From positions 2,913,501-2,977,500 of the forward strand of contig NZ_CP116936.1 in NCBI RefSeq assembly GCF_028475105.1: a stretch of 64,000 bases of DNA, written 5' to 3'. Position 1 is the first letter of the stretch, and each line of letters starts with the position of its first letter. Position numbers and translations under genes: made by a program. Positions 41,274 to 51,073 of this stretch are shown here, in pieces. The notes under the pieces were generated by a model. That model was not told the DNA's origin, searched no databases, and saw nothing but the letters and a program-made list of their open reading frames with translations. Origin of the DNA: Micromonospora sp. LH3U1 (GTDB lineage Bacteria > Actinomycetota > Actinomycetes > Mycobacteriales > Micromonosporaceae).

Positions 41274-42485
41274 GTGACGGATGCGACCCACGTGGTGTGG
41301 CCGGTACGGCGACGAATGCCGGATCTCGTCACGCTCGACAAGGCCACCAGGAAGAAGGTGGCCACAGCCGTCGAACTGCTGCGGGCGCGCAAGGACGCGT
41401 ACGGTGACCAGTTCCTGAAGATCACGCGGGAGCACCTGCCCGGCTACCGGGGTTTGCCGGACGACGAAATCCGGGCGACCGCGCAGCGCTTCATGGACAC
41501 CCTGGTCGCCGAACTGTCCGACCTGCGCGTCCCCGATGAGGCCCTGCGCAAGCTGGTCCAGGCGGTTGCCGCCCGCAGCGCGGTTCGCGGGATCCCACCG
41601 GACGTGCTGGCCACCGGCTACCAGTTGGGGTCACGTGCGATGCTGGGCGTGCTGGACGAGGTGGGCGCTGAGGTCGGCCTGCCGCCGGATCTGGTTCTGG
41701 CGATCCACGACAACACCTGGGAATTCTCCAACGAGGCGTCCGCGGTGTTCGCGCGGGTGCACCACGACCTCGCGCTCGAACGGGCACGCTTCGACGCCGA
41801 ACGCCGCTCCACGTACGCCGGTGGGGTGCTGCGCGGCACGTTCACCGCCGAGCAGGTCAACCGCGATGCCCACCTGTTCGGCTTCGATCCGCGCGTACGC
41901 CATGTGCCGCTCGCGGCGCGGGCCGCGTCGACCGGCGACGCCGACACGATCCGCCGCGCGATCGCGTCCGCGCTGCATGTACCCGCGGACCGGTTACTCT
42001 TCGCCGAGGTCGGCGCCACTCTCGGCTTCATCGCCCCGCAGGTGCCCGACCAGCTCACCGGCCACCTCGTGGCGGCCGGCCCGGCGGTTCCGCTGGATCA
42101 ACTCCAAACGGCGTTCGCCGAGGCGGTGCTGGCCCTGGACACCGCCGAACGGTTCGGCCAATCCGGCGTCGTACGGTTGGCGGACCTCGGGCCACGGCCC
42201 CTGGTGCTGGCTGGTGCGCAGATCGCGGCTGGCCTCGTCGCACGTCACCTGGACGCCCTCGACCGCTCCGGCCGGGCGAACAATGACATCGCCGAGACCA
42301 CGAGGGTCTACCTGAACTGCGATCAGCAGGTCCGCGACACCGCCCAGCGGCTCGCCGTGCACCAGAACACGGTGCGCTACCGGGTGCGCCGCTTCACTGA
42401 ACTCACCGGCCTCGACCTGCGCCGCACCGAGGACCTGGTCACGGCGTGGTGGCTGCTGCATCGCCGTCGTCCCTCAGCCCCATGA
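41274..42485 (+). CDS. PucR/CdaR-type transcriptional regulator
   Basis: 403 residues from GTG 41274, 6 nt after TAGGCT (leaderless). The N-terminal half is a helical sensor of the RsbT co-antagonist/GGDEF-like group; the C-terminus carries the PucR helix-turn-helix VRDTAQRLAVHQNTVRYRVR followed by FTELTGLDLRRTEDL. It faces the MFS-monooxygenase-dehydrogenase operon across a promoter region with a perfect inverted repeat, so it probably controls that operon and itself. Confidence 0.88.
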   Translation: MTDATHVVWPVRRRMPDLVTLDKATRKKVATAVELLRARKDAYGDQFLKITREHLPGYRGLPDDEIRATAQRFMDTLVAELSDLRVPDEALRKLVQAVAARSAVRGIPPDVLATGYQLGSRAMLGVLDEVGAEVGLPPDLVLAIHDNTWEFSNEASAVFARVHHDLALERARFDAERRSTYAGGVLRGTFTAEQVNRDAHLFGFDPRVRHVPLAARAASTGDADTIRRAIASALHVPADRLLFAEVGATLGFIAPQVPDQLTGHLVAAGPAVPLDQLQTAFAEAVLALDTAERFGQSGVVRLADLGPRPLVLAGAQIAAGLVARHLDALDRSGRANNDIAETTRVYLNCDQQVRDTAQRLAVHQNTVRYRVRRFTELTGLDLRRTEDLVTAWWLLHRRRPSAP

Positions 42486-42594
42486 GGGGTACGCCGCTAC
42501 GAGGATGTTGGTGCGGCGCGCCGAGAAGCGCGCATCGACGCTCCGAAGTGCTCGCCCTGCTCATTCAGCCACCGCGGGAAAAGGAGGGGCTAGC

Positions 42595-42984
42595 GTGTTT
42601 CGTGTGCCCGAGGAACCCGACGAACACTTTCTGATGCACGAGGAGTCGGTGTTGGCCAGTCTGGTCGAGCTGTCCGGCGTCGAGATTCTGTGGTGCGATG
42701 ACTTCTACGACGGAGCGATCGACGGGCTGGCCCGGTGGGACGGGCGGGAGTTCTGGCTCGCGGCTGTCTATCCACTGGACCATCGCCCCCGGCGCTATGT
42801 CCTGCACGAGATCAGGGCGGCGGGCGTCGAGGCGGCGTCAGCGCGGCACCGTCAACTGGGCGCCTACGCTGAGGCCTCCCGCCATGGACGCCTGGACTCG
42901 ACACAGGAGCGAGCGTGGGGCCAAATGTGGGCGAGTCGGCCGGATTACCGCAGCGCCCCGGCTGTTGGATGGTTCACCGCCTAA
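42595..42984 (+). CDS. Hypothetical protein, 129 aa
   Basis: GTG 42595 follows AAAAGGAGGGG at 7-nt spacing, which defines the start. The sequence includes LVELSGVEILWCDDFYDGAI, DGLARWDGREFWLAAVYPLD and RRYVLHEIRAAGVE, an alpha/beta small domain with aromatic residues. No family is recognised; the size and layout suit an immunity-like or cytoplasmic accessory protein. It lies 110 bp after the regulator gene and may be expressed independently. Confidence 0.7.
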   Translation: MFRVPEEPDEHFLMHEESVLASLVELSGVEILWCDDFYDGAIDGLARWDGREFWLAAVYPLDHRPRRYVLHEIRAAGVEAASARHRQLGAYAEASRHGRLDSTQERAWGQMWASRPDYRSAPAVGWFTA

Positions 42985-43119
42985 CCGCTGTCAACGCCTG
43001 TCGCGCTTCCGGTGACGGCGGCGCGAGCAGCCTCGCGCGTGGACTGGCCATCAGCCAGCGTCGACATGACCAACCGGGCCGCCGTACCAGATCGCACGGT
43101 CGCGAGCTCGCCTATCGCC

Positions 43120-45858
43120 TCATTGCGCCGAGACCCCGACACCGAGGGCGGTGAGGTCTCGCCGGCCCTCGGCGGCACGGTCGGGTAACAGCAGGAGCGT
43201 GCAGGCTCGCTCGAACCGGGCGCCGATGCGCTCCCATCCCGCCACAGAGGCGGTGAGGGCGGCGGCGTCGCCGTGCAGACGGCCTCGGGCGCGGGCGGTG
43301 CAGGCGGCGGCCCACGCGCTCTCGTGCCGCTCGGCGGCCGACAGCAGGTCAGGGGCGTCGGGGAGTTCGGCGACGACGGCCAGTTCGGCGCCCACCGCCC
43401 GCGAGTAGGGCGGAGACCAGCTGCGGACGCCGTTGAACGTCAGGCGGACAAGCGCGGCGGCGTCCTCGACCCGCCCGGAGTGTACGGCGAGCCGCGCGTC
43501 GACCATCGACACGAACGTGGAGTGCGGGGGTAGCTCCCCGATGACCTCGATCGCGCGGGAACGCCACAGCGCGCATCCCTCGTCGTCGCCGCGCAGCCCG
43601 TGGACGAGGGCGACCGCGGCCATCGGCGGCGACATCGTGCCGGTTCGCGGACGGCCGGCCCGCCGCCAACCCTCCCACGCGGTGCCCGCCATCCGCAGCG
43701 CCTCGTCGAAGCGTCCGCTGAGCACCAGCGGCGTGATCAGGAGGGCGGCCGAGTGATAGGAGCTGCCGGTGAGATCGTCGTTCATGGTCCGTTGGCCGAT
43801 CGACAGGGCGGCCGGCAGGTCACCAACGCCGAGGGCGGCCAGGTGGGCCATCCGGTACGTGTCGACGATCTCCGGGGCGGCGTTCGGGTCGTGCCGGGAC
43901 ATCGCGGATAGCAGGGTCAACCGTTCGTCCGTGATCCGGCGAACGTCCGCGCTCCGCCCCGCCACCATGTCGGCCGTGGCTACCGCGTCCAGAGCCGCGC
44001 TGATCAGCACCGGATCGCCGGTGGCCCGGGCGGCTGCCACGGCTGCCTCGGCGAGCGCCGGGTCGGCCTCGTACCCGTCGGAGGTCGCGGCCCAGGCCGC
44101 CGCCTCGGCGAGGCGGGCCGCCACCACGGCGTCGCTCGACCCGTTGGCTGCCGACGCCGCCTCGTCGAGGAGGTCACGCAGGCGCTCGTACGGAACCTCG
44201 GCGGCGAACCCTGCGGGGTGCCGCCGCGCGGTGGTGACCGCCTGCGCCAGCGCGATGGCCGTGGCCCCACGATCCCCGGCCGCGCGGGCCCGCTGAGCGG
44301 CGGCCAGCAGCAGGTCGAAAGGCTGCTGACCGTCGTCACCGATGGCATGCGTGACGGCGGAGGCCGCGCACAGGTCCGCCGCGGCTTCGCCCGGAGCGGG
44401 GGCCCGTTCGGCGGCGGTCCGGTAGTGGCCGAGCGATTCCATCAGGAACCGCCGTGAGTAGGCGAGGTGTGCCAGTGCCTGGGCCAGCCGGTGCGGCAGC
44501 TCACCCGGGCCTTCGGGGGAGATGGCGAGGGCGGCTCTCAGATCGTCGGCGACGCCGTCGAACTCTTCGTACCACTCGTCGCCGTCCAGCCTCGTCTCCA
44601 GCTCGGTGGCGACGTCCGCCGCCCAGTGCAGGTGCCGGTCCTGGATCTCCGGCCGCTCGCCCGACACGTCCAGCTGTTCGATGGCGAACGCGCGCACCGT
44701 CTGCAGCAGTCGCCACCGGACCGCTCCGCCTCGGCGGTGCACGCTGACCAGGCTCTTGTCCGCCAGCCTGCCAAGCACGTCGGCAACCGCACCGCGGGTG
44801 CTACCGGTCGGGCTCACCCCGGCGACGGCGGCGAGGTCGAACGCTCCGGCGAAGACGGCGAGCCGCCGGAACAGTGCCTGTTCCTCGTCATCGAGCAGGT
44901 CGTGGCTCCAGCCGATGACTGCGCGCAGCGAGCGGTGCCGCTCGTCCACACCCCGACCGCCGGCCACCAGCCGTAGCTGGTCGTCGAGCGCGGCCAACAA
45001 CCCGTTCTCGCCCAGGGTGGCACTACGGGCCGCGGCCAATTCGATCGCCAGCGGCATGCCGTCCAGTCGCGCGCACAGCTTGGCGACCACCACGGGGTCC
45101 GCCCCGAACCCGGGGTCCGCGGCGGTAGCGCGGTCGATGAAGAGCCGCTCGGCGTCGGACTCCAGCGGCAGCGGGCCCAGCGGTACGGCACGTTCACCCC
45201 GTACGCCGAGGCGTTCCCTGCTGGTGGCGAGGATGTGGGTGCCGGGGCAGGCGGCCAGCACCCGCTCGGCGAACGGTGCCACCACGTCGATCACATGCTC
45301 GCAGTTGTCCAGCACCAGCAACGATCGACTCTCTCCGAGCCGCTCCACCACAGCGTCCTCCAGCGACTGCTGGGGGCGCTCGCTGACGCCGAGCGCGGTG
45401 GCCACTGCCTGTGCGACGTACCCGCCACGGGCCGGGACGAGGTCGACGAACGCGCCGCCGGAGGGAAAGGAGGGCCCTGCCGCGCCGGCGATCTGGCCCG
45501 CCAGCCGGGTCTTCCCCACCCCGCCTGGTCCCACCACGGTCACGAGTCGGGCGCCGCGCAGCGTCTCCATCAGGTGCTCGCGCTCCACGCTCCTGCCAAC
45601 GAAGGTGGTGAGCGCCGACGGCAGGCCGGCCAGCCGCCCGGGTACCGGGGCCCCCGCCTGCACCTGTACGGCGAGCTCGCCGAGCGCCCTTCGGTCGGCG
45701 ACACCGTACTTGCGCAGCAGCGAGGAGACGTGATTCTCCACGGTCCGCACGGAGATGTGCAGCCTGCCGGCGATGTCGGCGTTGGACATGCGCGCGCCGA
45801 GCATGACGAGCACCTCGACCTCTCGCTTCGACGCTCCGGCGGGATGGGTGACGTCCAT
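43120..45858 (-). CDS. Large STAND regulator with N-terminal LuxR helix-turn-helix
   Basis: 912 residues. Residues about 8-65 form a LuxR-type DNA-binding domain (SKREVEVLVMLGARMSNADI, then HISVRTVENHVSSLLRKYGV), here at the N-terminus. A STAND ATPase follows: Walker A VGPGGVGKTRLA (about 108-119), Walker B SLLVLDNCEHV, GMPLAIELAAARS. The rest is TPR-like helices. Such proteins switch on target genes when a ligand or partner binds the sensor helices. It is divergent from the RibD-like reductase gene (136 bp between them), a plausible target. Confidence 0.88.
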   Translation of the reverse strand: MDVTHPAGASKREVEVLVMLGARMSNADIAGRLHISVRTVENHVSSLLRKYGVADRRALGELAVQVQAGAPVPGRLAGLPSALTTFVGRSVEREHLMETLRGARLVTVVGPGGVGKTRLAGQIAGAAGPSFPSGGAFVDLVPARGGYVAQAVATALGVSERPQQSLEDAVVERLGESRSLLVLDNCEHVIDVVAPFAERVLAACPGTHILATSRERLGVRGERAVPLGPLPLESDAERLFIDRATAADPGFGADPVVVAKLCARLDGMPLAIELAAARSATLGENGLLAALDDQLRLVAGGRGVDERHRSLRAVIGWSHDLLDDEEQALFRRLAVFAGAFDLAAVAGVSPTGSTRGAVADVLGRLADKSLVSVHRRGGAVRWRLLQTVRAFAIEQLDVSGERPEIQDRHLHWAADVATELETRLDGDEWYEEFDGVADDLRAALAISPEGPGELPHRLAQALAHLAYSRRFLMESLGHYRTAAERAPAPGEAAADLCAASAVTHAIGDDGQQPFDLLLAAAQRARAAGDRGATAIALAQAVTTARRHPAGFAAEVPYERLRDLLDEAASAANGSSDAVVAARLAEAAAWAATSDGYEADPALAEAAVAAARATGDPVLISAALDAVATADMVAGRSADVRRITDERLTLLSAMSRHDPNAAPEIVDTYRMAHLAALGVGDLPAALSIGQRTMNDDLTGSSYHSAALLITPLVLSGRFDEALRMAGTAWEGWRRAGRPRTGTMSPPMAAVALVHGLRGDDEGCALWRSRAIEVIGELPPHSTFVSMVDARLAVHSGRVEDAAALVRLTFNGVRSWSPPYSRAVGAELAVVAELPDAPDLLSAAERHESAWAAACTARARGRLHGDAAALTASVAGWERIGARFERACTLLLLPDRAAEGRRDLTALGVGVSAQ

Positions 45859-45994
45859 CCCTCCATCATGGTCGACGCTGGATCAGTAGTGCGTAGTCCC
45901 ATGAGTGGTGGAATGCGTGGTCGCCGCCGATGCCCGTCCCGCCCCCCGTGCAGCAGGCTCTACCCGAGTTCAGCGAAATCACCTGGGAGACATC

Positions 45995-46591
45995 ATGGGA
46001 CGCGTTGTTCTGTCCATCTTCACCAGCGCCGACGGGGTCGTCGTCAACCCGCAGCGGTTCACCTTCCAGTTCGTCAGCGAGGACTCCATGCGGACCGGGC
46101 TGGCGCAACTGCGGGCCGCCGACGCGCTGCTGCTCGGCCGGGTCACCTATGAGGGGTTCGCCGCGTCCTGGCCGAGCATGACCGACGAGGCGGGCTTCGC
46201 GGACAAGATGAACAGCATGCCCAAGTACGTCGTCTCGACGACGCTGGACCGGGGCGAGTGGAACAACACCACCGTCATCAGCGAGAACGTCGCCGAGACG
46301 ATCACCAAGCTGAAGGCCGAGGTGCACGGCGACATCCTGATCTACGGCAGCGTCGCGCTGGTCAGGTGGCTGCTGCGCAACGAACTCGTCGACGAACTGC
46401 GCCTGGTCACCTACCCCGTCGTGATGGGTGGTGGCGTGCGCCTCTTCGAGGAGTCGGGTGAGCCGGCGGTCCTGCGGCTGGTCGGCGCGCAGGCGTTCGA
46501 CTCGGGCGTGGTCATGCTGACCTACGCCCCCAGCGGGGACAATCTCGTCGGGTGGGGGCCGGAGCCTGGGGCCCCAGACGGTGAAGGATAA
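45995..46591 (+). CDS. RibD/dihydrofolate-reductase-like protein
   Basis: 198 residues from ATG 45995 with GGGAG upstream. VVLSIFTSADGVVVNPQRFT, ALLLGRVTYEGFAASWPSM, PKYVVSTTLDRGEWNNTTVI and DILIYGSVALVRWLLRNELV are those of the YyaP/RibD C-terminal family, which binds NADPH and reduces pteridine- or riboflavin-precursor-like compounds; true substrate unknown. It lies between two STAND regulators and 82 bp before the DUF1801 gene. Confidence 0.9.
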   Translation: MGRVVLSIFTSADGVVVNPQRFTFQFVSEDSMRTGLAQLRAADALLLGRVTYEGFAASWPSMTDEAGFADKMNSMPKYVVSTTLDRGEWNNTTVISENVAETITKLKAEVHGDILIYGSVALVRWLLRNELVDELRLVTYPVVMGGGVRLFEESGEPAVLRLVGAQAFDSGVVMLTYAPSGDNLVGWGPEPGAPDGEG

Positions 46592-46673
46592 GAGCGAGCC
46601 GGCGCTCGGCCCTCGGCTGCGACACGTTCTACAGACCCGTGCTTTTCAACGAACAGTGCTGAAGGAGAAGACC

Positions 46674-47018
46674 GTGAACGACGATGTCACCCAGTACATC
46701 AACAAGACGCAGCCGTGGCAGATGGACGTATGTGAAAAACTACGTGCGATGATAGACCAGACCATCCCAGGTGTCGAGGAACGGCTTCAGTACGGCAAGC
46801 CGCACTACCTCAAGAACGGTCATTACGCGGCCGTCATCGCGGTAGCCAAGTCCAAGGTCTCGTTCATGGTCTTCAACGCGACGGAGATCCCCGAGGTCAA
46901 GGGATTCCTCCGGGCAATGGGCAACGGTGAACGCAAAACTGTCGACATCAAAGAAGGGCAGGACGTCGACTACGGCTCACTCGCCAGCATCCTGGGAAAG
47001 ACCACGGCCGCCTTGTAG
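46674..47018 (+). CDS. DUF1801 (YdhG-like) protein
   Basis: 114 residues from GTG 46674, preceded by AAGGAG at 7 nt. VTQYINKTQPWQMDVCEKLR, IPGVEERLQYGKPHYLKNGH and KSKVSFMVFNATEIPEVKGF match DUF1801, a small alpha/beta family thought to bind iron or act as a chaperone-like protein; function unsettled. Probably cotranscribed with the RibD-like gene. Confidence 0.87.
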   Translation: MNDDVTQYINKTQPWQMDVCEKLRAMIDQTIPGVEERLQYGKPHYLKNGHYAAVIAVAKSKVSFMVFNATEIPEVKGFLRAMGNGERKTVDIKEGQDVDYGSLASILGKTTAAL

Positions 47019-47168
47019 GTGCAGCGTGTCTGCCGGGGCAGGGTCTGATCGATCTGATCCGCCGCGATCAACAAATAGTAGTGATCCCAGCATCGACGAA
47101 AGAGAGCCGAGAACCCATCTGCGTACGGAAGCGATCTTCGGCGGGGTGCCGTGACGCTGACGCGGATC

Positions 47169-49838
47169 TCACGCCACGCGCGGCGGCGTCGGTTCCTGGC
47201 GGCGCTCGGTGCCGTGCGGCGGGATGTACGGGAGGAGCTCGGCGAGCTTGGCGGTGTTGCCGAGCCGGGTGAAGATCGCGCGAGCTTCCTCGAACGCCCG
47301 TCGCGCGGCCAACGGCTCGGTCTGCGCGTACGCCTTGCCCAGATTTGTGAGCGCCGCGGCCTGCATCGAATGCCATCCGCGGGTGCGCCAGATCGCTACC
47401 GATTCCTCGAGGTGGCCGATCGCCCGTGCGGGGCAGCCGTCGGCCAGCTCGATCTCGCCCAGCACCTCCAGCGCCTGGGCCAGGTGGTGGCTCATGTGGT
47501 ACTCACGGCTGAGCAGCACCGACGTCTCGGCGATGCTACGCGCGGCCGGATCACCCCGTTGAAAGTCCAGCCGTGCCAGCGCGAGCAGCGTCAAGACCTC
47601 GGTGTACGTGTCGCCGTAGTGACGCGAGATGCTCAGCGACTCGCGAAGCATGCCGTGGCTACGTTCGAAGTTGGCGAGCTCGCGATGGGTGATGCCGGAG
47701 AACTGCAGGACGGTCGCGACCCAACGCGGATTGCCCAGGGTCCGCGCCTCGTCCAGTGCATCGGCCAGGCCAGCGGCGGCGTCGTCGAACCGCCCCTGCT
47801 CGTAGTAAGCGACTGACAGCGCCAACCGGGCCCGGATCCGGCCCCCCCGGTGCTCCGACCGGTTGGCCCACTGGAGGGCACGGGTGGCGTAGGTGATTGC
47901 GGTGGTGCGGTCGCCCGCCGCGGTGAGCGCCCAGGAGCACATCACGGCGGCGTCGCTCATGCCCTGCTCGTGCCTCAGGAGGGTGAACATGTCCAACAGC
48001 CGGAACGCCTCGTCGTGCAGCCGGGACATCGCGTCGCCGTCGCCGCCGTCGGTGATCCACGTGGTCACGTCGATCAGGCCGCGTAGCATGACCGCCTCAC
48101 CGAGCAGGTTGCCCGCCGCGCGGCACGCAGACATGACCTCGGTGTTGGTGTCGACCCAGTCGCTGTACATGCCGCGCACGTCGAAATACTTCTCCATGCA
48201 CCCGGCCAGGTCGAACGCCACGTCGTCGAGGCCGAGCAGACAGACCTGCCGGATCAGGGACAGCAGCGCCGCCCTCTCGGCATCGAACCACAGGCCCGGG
48301 TCGATACTCGGCGTGTACCGCTCGACCCAGCCCATGACCGGGCGCGGCGCGGGTCCGCTGATCGCCGCGTAGCACGGCCCTGGGATGTGTCCAGCCATCC
48401 GCTCGGTGAGGGCCAGCCAGCCGCCGAACCCGCGGGTGAGCGCGGCCGCAAGCGACTCACCGGTCTCCTCGACCGTGGCGCGCTCCCGAGCGAAGATCCG
48501 TACCAGGTCGTGGAAGCGGTAGCGCTGCTGCCCGGCCGCATCGGTGTCGGCGGCCGTCAGCAACTGCGCATCCACCAACGCTTCGGCGTGCTCGACGCCG
48601 GTGTCCAATGTCGAGTCGAGCATGGCTGCGGCGAACCAGGCCGGAAAGTCCGGCAGGTCGAAGAGGCCGAGCAGCCGGAACAGCCGCTGTGCCGTCGGGT
48701 CGAGCCCCTGGTAGCTCAGCGCCAGCGAGGCGCGAACCTCCAGGTCACCGACTGCCAACTGGTCCAGGCGGCGTCGCTCGTCGCCGAGCATCGTCGCCAG
48801 GTGTCCGAGGTGCCATTTGGGCCGGGCGGCGAGGCGCGCCCCGGCGACGCGCACCGCCAGCGGTAGCCCACCACACAACGCGATGATCTGCGCCGCCCCG
48901 GTGTGCTGTGCGGCCACCCGCTCGTCCGTGGTGATGCTGGCCAGGAGCCGGATCGCCGTCGTAGGTGCAAACACGTCGAGGTCGACGCGACGGGCACCCT
49001 CGATGCCGGTCAGCCGTGCCCGGCTGGTCACCAGGACAGCGCAGGTCGCCGTGCCCGGCAGCAGGGGTCGGACCTGGCTCTCGGTGGCCGCGTTGTCCAA
49101 GACCAGCAGCACCGAGCGGTCGGCGAGGCGGGTGCGGTACAGCTCGGCACGTTCGGTCTCGTCCGCCGGAATTCTCTGGTTCGGTACACCCAGCGCGCGC
49201 AGAAACCGGGCCAGGACGTCGCCGGACTGCAACGGCGACGCGTCGGCACCGCGCAGGTTGACGTAGAGCTGACCGTCGATGTATTTGGCGGCCAGCCGAT
49301 GGGCGACGTGGACGGCGAGGGCCGTTTTGCCGACGCCACCCATGCCACTGATCGTCGCGATGGCCGGGGCGTGGTGGCGTCGGCCGGGTCCCGTCGGGCC
49401 CGACAGGTGCTCGTACAGCGGTACCACATGCTCCTCGCGGCCGGTGAAGTCGGCGATGTCGGCGGGCAGCATGGCAGGCACGGGTCCACCGTCCGGTGCG
49501 GGCTGCGGCGCGTCGTGCGTGACAGGTGCCGCGCCATCCGGCCGGGCCGTTGCGGCGGCGAGCGCATTGCGTGCCGCGACCCACGTGGCGACCGCCGCCC
49601 CGTCGAGCCCGCAGGCGCGGACGAACGTCGCGACGATGTCGCTCCTGGGCAGGCTGGCGCGGGCGAGCATCGAGGCGGTCGTACTCGCCGGCAGCACCTC
49701 ACCGGCGGCCTCCGCCCGACGGGCCAGCTGCCGGTACGACAGGTCTGACCACGCTCTCAACTGGCGGAGAGCGGCAATGAACTCGCCCGGCCCGTTGATC
49801 CCATTCGGGTTCGGCGAACCACCAACATGCTGAGTCAT
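47169..49838 (-). CDS. XRE-HTH / NB-ARC / TPR STAND regulator
   Basis: 889 residues. N-terminal XRE-like helix-turn-helix (FIAALRQLRAWSDLSYRQLA, ~20-75), NB-ARC ATPase with Walker A ISGMGGVGKTALAVHVA (~160-176), Walker B SVLLVLDNAATESQV, GLPLAVRVAGARL, and C-terminal TPR repeats such as GNPRWVATVLQFSGITHREL and GRFDDAAAGLADALDEAR. This architecture is abundant in filamentous actinobacteria (AfsR-like without the SARP domain), mostly uncharacterised regulators of secondary metabolism or differentiation. Confidence 0.9.
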   Translation of the reverse strand: MTQHVGGSPNPNGINGPGEFIAALRQLRAWSDLSYRQLARRAEAAGEVLPASTTASMLARASLPRSDIVATFVRACGLDGAAVATWVAARNALAAATARPDGAAPVTHDAPQPAPDGGPVPAMLPADIADFTGREEHVVPLYEHLSGPTGPGRRHHAPAIATISGMGGVGKTALAVHVAHRLAAKYIDGQLYVNLRGADASPLQSGDVLARFLRALGVPNQRIPADETERAELYRTRLADRSVLLVLDNAATESQVRPLLPGTATCAVLVTSRARLTGIEGARRVDLDVFAPTTAIRLLASITTDERVAAQHTGAAQIIALCGGLPLAVRVAGARLAARPKWHLGHLATMLGDERRRLDQLAVGDLEVRASLALSYQGLDPTAQRLFRLLGLFDLPDFPAWFAAAMLDSTLDTGVEHAEALVDAQLLTAADTDAAGQQRYRFHDLVRIFARERATVEETGESLAAALTRGFGGWLALTERMAGHIPGPCYAAISGPAPRPVMGWVERYTPSIDPGLWFDAERAALLSLIRQVCLLGLDDVAFDLAGCMEKYFDVRGMYSDWVDTNTEVMSACRAAGNLLGEAVMLRGLIDVTTWITDGGDGDAMSRLHDEAFRLLDMFTLLRHEQGMSDAAVMCSWALTAAGDRTTAITYATRALQWANRSEHRGGRIRARLALSVAYYEQGRFDDAAAGLADALDEARTLGNPRWVATVLQFSGITHRELANFERSHGMLRESLSISRHYGDTYTEVLTLLALARLDFQRGDPAARSIAETSVLLSREYHMSHHLAQALEVLGEIELADGCPARAIGHLEESVAIWRTRGWHSMQAAALTNLGKAYAQTEPLAARRAFEEARAIFTRLGNTAKLAELLPYIPPHGTERRQEPTPPRVA

Positions 49839-50087
49839 GCGTCCCCCGCATCGACGTCGCTCTAGTTGATCACCCTAGTCCCCGACTGGTTGTGGAGCCA
49901 GGGGCGTTCAGGGCTGCCCGAGACAGACCCAGAAACCGAATCCATTGTGGTGGCTGGTCTCAGCTGAAGCGACGGCCGCACATCCAGAACGGTGACCGAC
50001 ACGTATCCATCTCCGAGCTCGGCCCGGGATAGGCGGGCAACTCGCTGCCTTCGGCGGTTCGTGACCTGCGGCCGATCGACGGGAGCG

Positions 50088-50110
50088 TGACAGGGAGCGG
50101 TCCCTGGTCA
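50088..50110 (-). terminator. Hairpin at the end of the ATP-grasp gene
   Basis: CAGGGA (50091-50096), loop GCGG, TCCCTG (50101-50106), extendable by outer GA/TC pairs with a bulge; it abuts the minus-strand stop at 50108-50110. Nothing else is recognised in 49839-50107. Confidence 0.4.
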
Positions 50111-50956
50111 GCGTTCGCCGCTGAGTAGTGCGGCGTTGAAGTCGTCAGGTTTGACGGTGGTGGGACGGTCGCTGACTTGGCCGTCTCCGAGTTCGATGAC
50201 GCGCCAGACGCCGTCGTCTCGCTGGGCGAGATCGACGGTGACGAACGGCAGGCCGAGCGCGGCGACCAGCGGCGTGGTCGCGGTGAGGTCGAGGTCGGCG
50301 GGTGGGAGGTCGTTCGGGGTGTCGGGGTGCGCTCCGATGAGTGCGCAGGTGCCGTTGATCCACCAGGTACGGACCTCGGCGGTGGTGAAGCGTTCGAAAC
50401 GGCGCAGGACGAAGCCGCCGGTGACGTCGTCGCCGCGTAGTTCGAGGAATCGGGCCCCGACCTGCCAGGCGGTGGCAGCGTCGCTGAGGTCGGGGATGAA
50501 CGCGGCTTCGTGCCAGTGGTGTTTCATCGACTTCGTGTAGTCACGCAGCACGGCCGGCCCCTCGCCGAGATCCGTGCGCGCCTGGTCGAACGCAGTCCGG
50601 TCGGTGCCGGTGGTCCAGGCGGAGGTCGGGGTGACCGGTGCGAGTGCGGCGTACCAGCCGGGGAGTTCGTGGGCGCGGCGGTACTGGTCGCTGCTGGTTC
50701 GTAGGGTCACGCCGCGGACGGCGAGCGCCTCGGCGAAGGCCTCGTACTGTTCGCTGCGGAGCATCCAGCCGCGGTAGACCGCGACCCCGCCGGTCGGGAC
50801 CGTGGCGACGGCCCGCGCCGGGTCGTTCTGGGTCAGGGCGTCATGGTCGACCAGCGCGACGTCGAGCCCGGCGTCGCGGGCCGCGAGGGCTTCGGCCGCG
50901 AAGTGGTCGTCGGGCCGGCGTGGCCGCAGAGGGTTCGCGGGTACCAGCAACATCAC
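50108..50956 (-). CDS. ATP-grasp domain protein (R2K-like)
   Basis: 282 residues. An ATP-grasp fold is suggested by GPAVLRDYTKSMKHHWHEAA (nucleotide-binding strand with Lys), GGFVLRRFERFTTAEVRTWW and the C-terminal metal/ATP site VDLAQRDDGVWRVIELGDGQ followed by a conserved Asn region. The layout fits the R2K clade of ATP-grasp ligases, which are linked to peptide or RNA-modifying systems. Start ATG 50956. No partner is adjacent; substrate unknown. Confidence 0.8.
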   Translation of the reverse strand: MMLLVPANPLRPRRPDDHFAAEALAARDAGLDVALVDHDALTQNDPARAVATVPTGGVAVYRGWMLRSEQYEAFAEALAVRGVTLRTSSDQYRRAHELPGWYAALAPVTPTSAWTTGTDRTAFDQARTDLGEGPAVLRDYTKSMKHHWHEAAFIPDLSDAATAWQVGARFLELRGDDVTGGFVLRRFERFTTAEVRTWWINGTCALIGAHPDTPNDLPPADLDLTATTPLVAALGLPFVTVDLAQRDDGVWRVIELGDGQVSDRPTTVKPDDFNAALLSGER

Positions 50957-51073
50957 CAGGGCATCATGCCCGAGGCGTGGCGGGGGCGATACCCGATATT
51001 CCTCCGGGCTGGATCGGCTCCGAGTGACCCCGGATGAGTGTCGAAGACCGCGGTCCCCAGAACCGGTGGGCGG

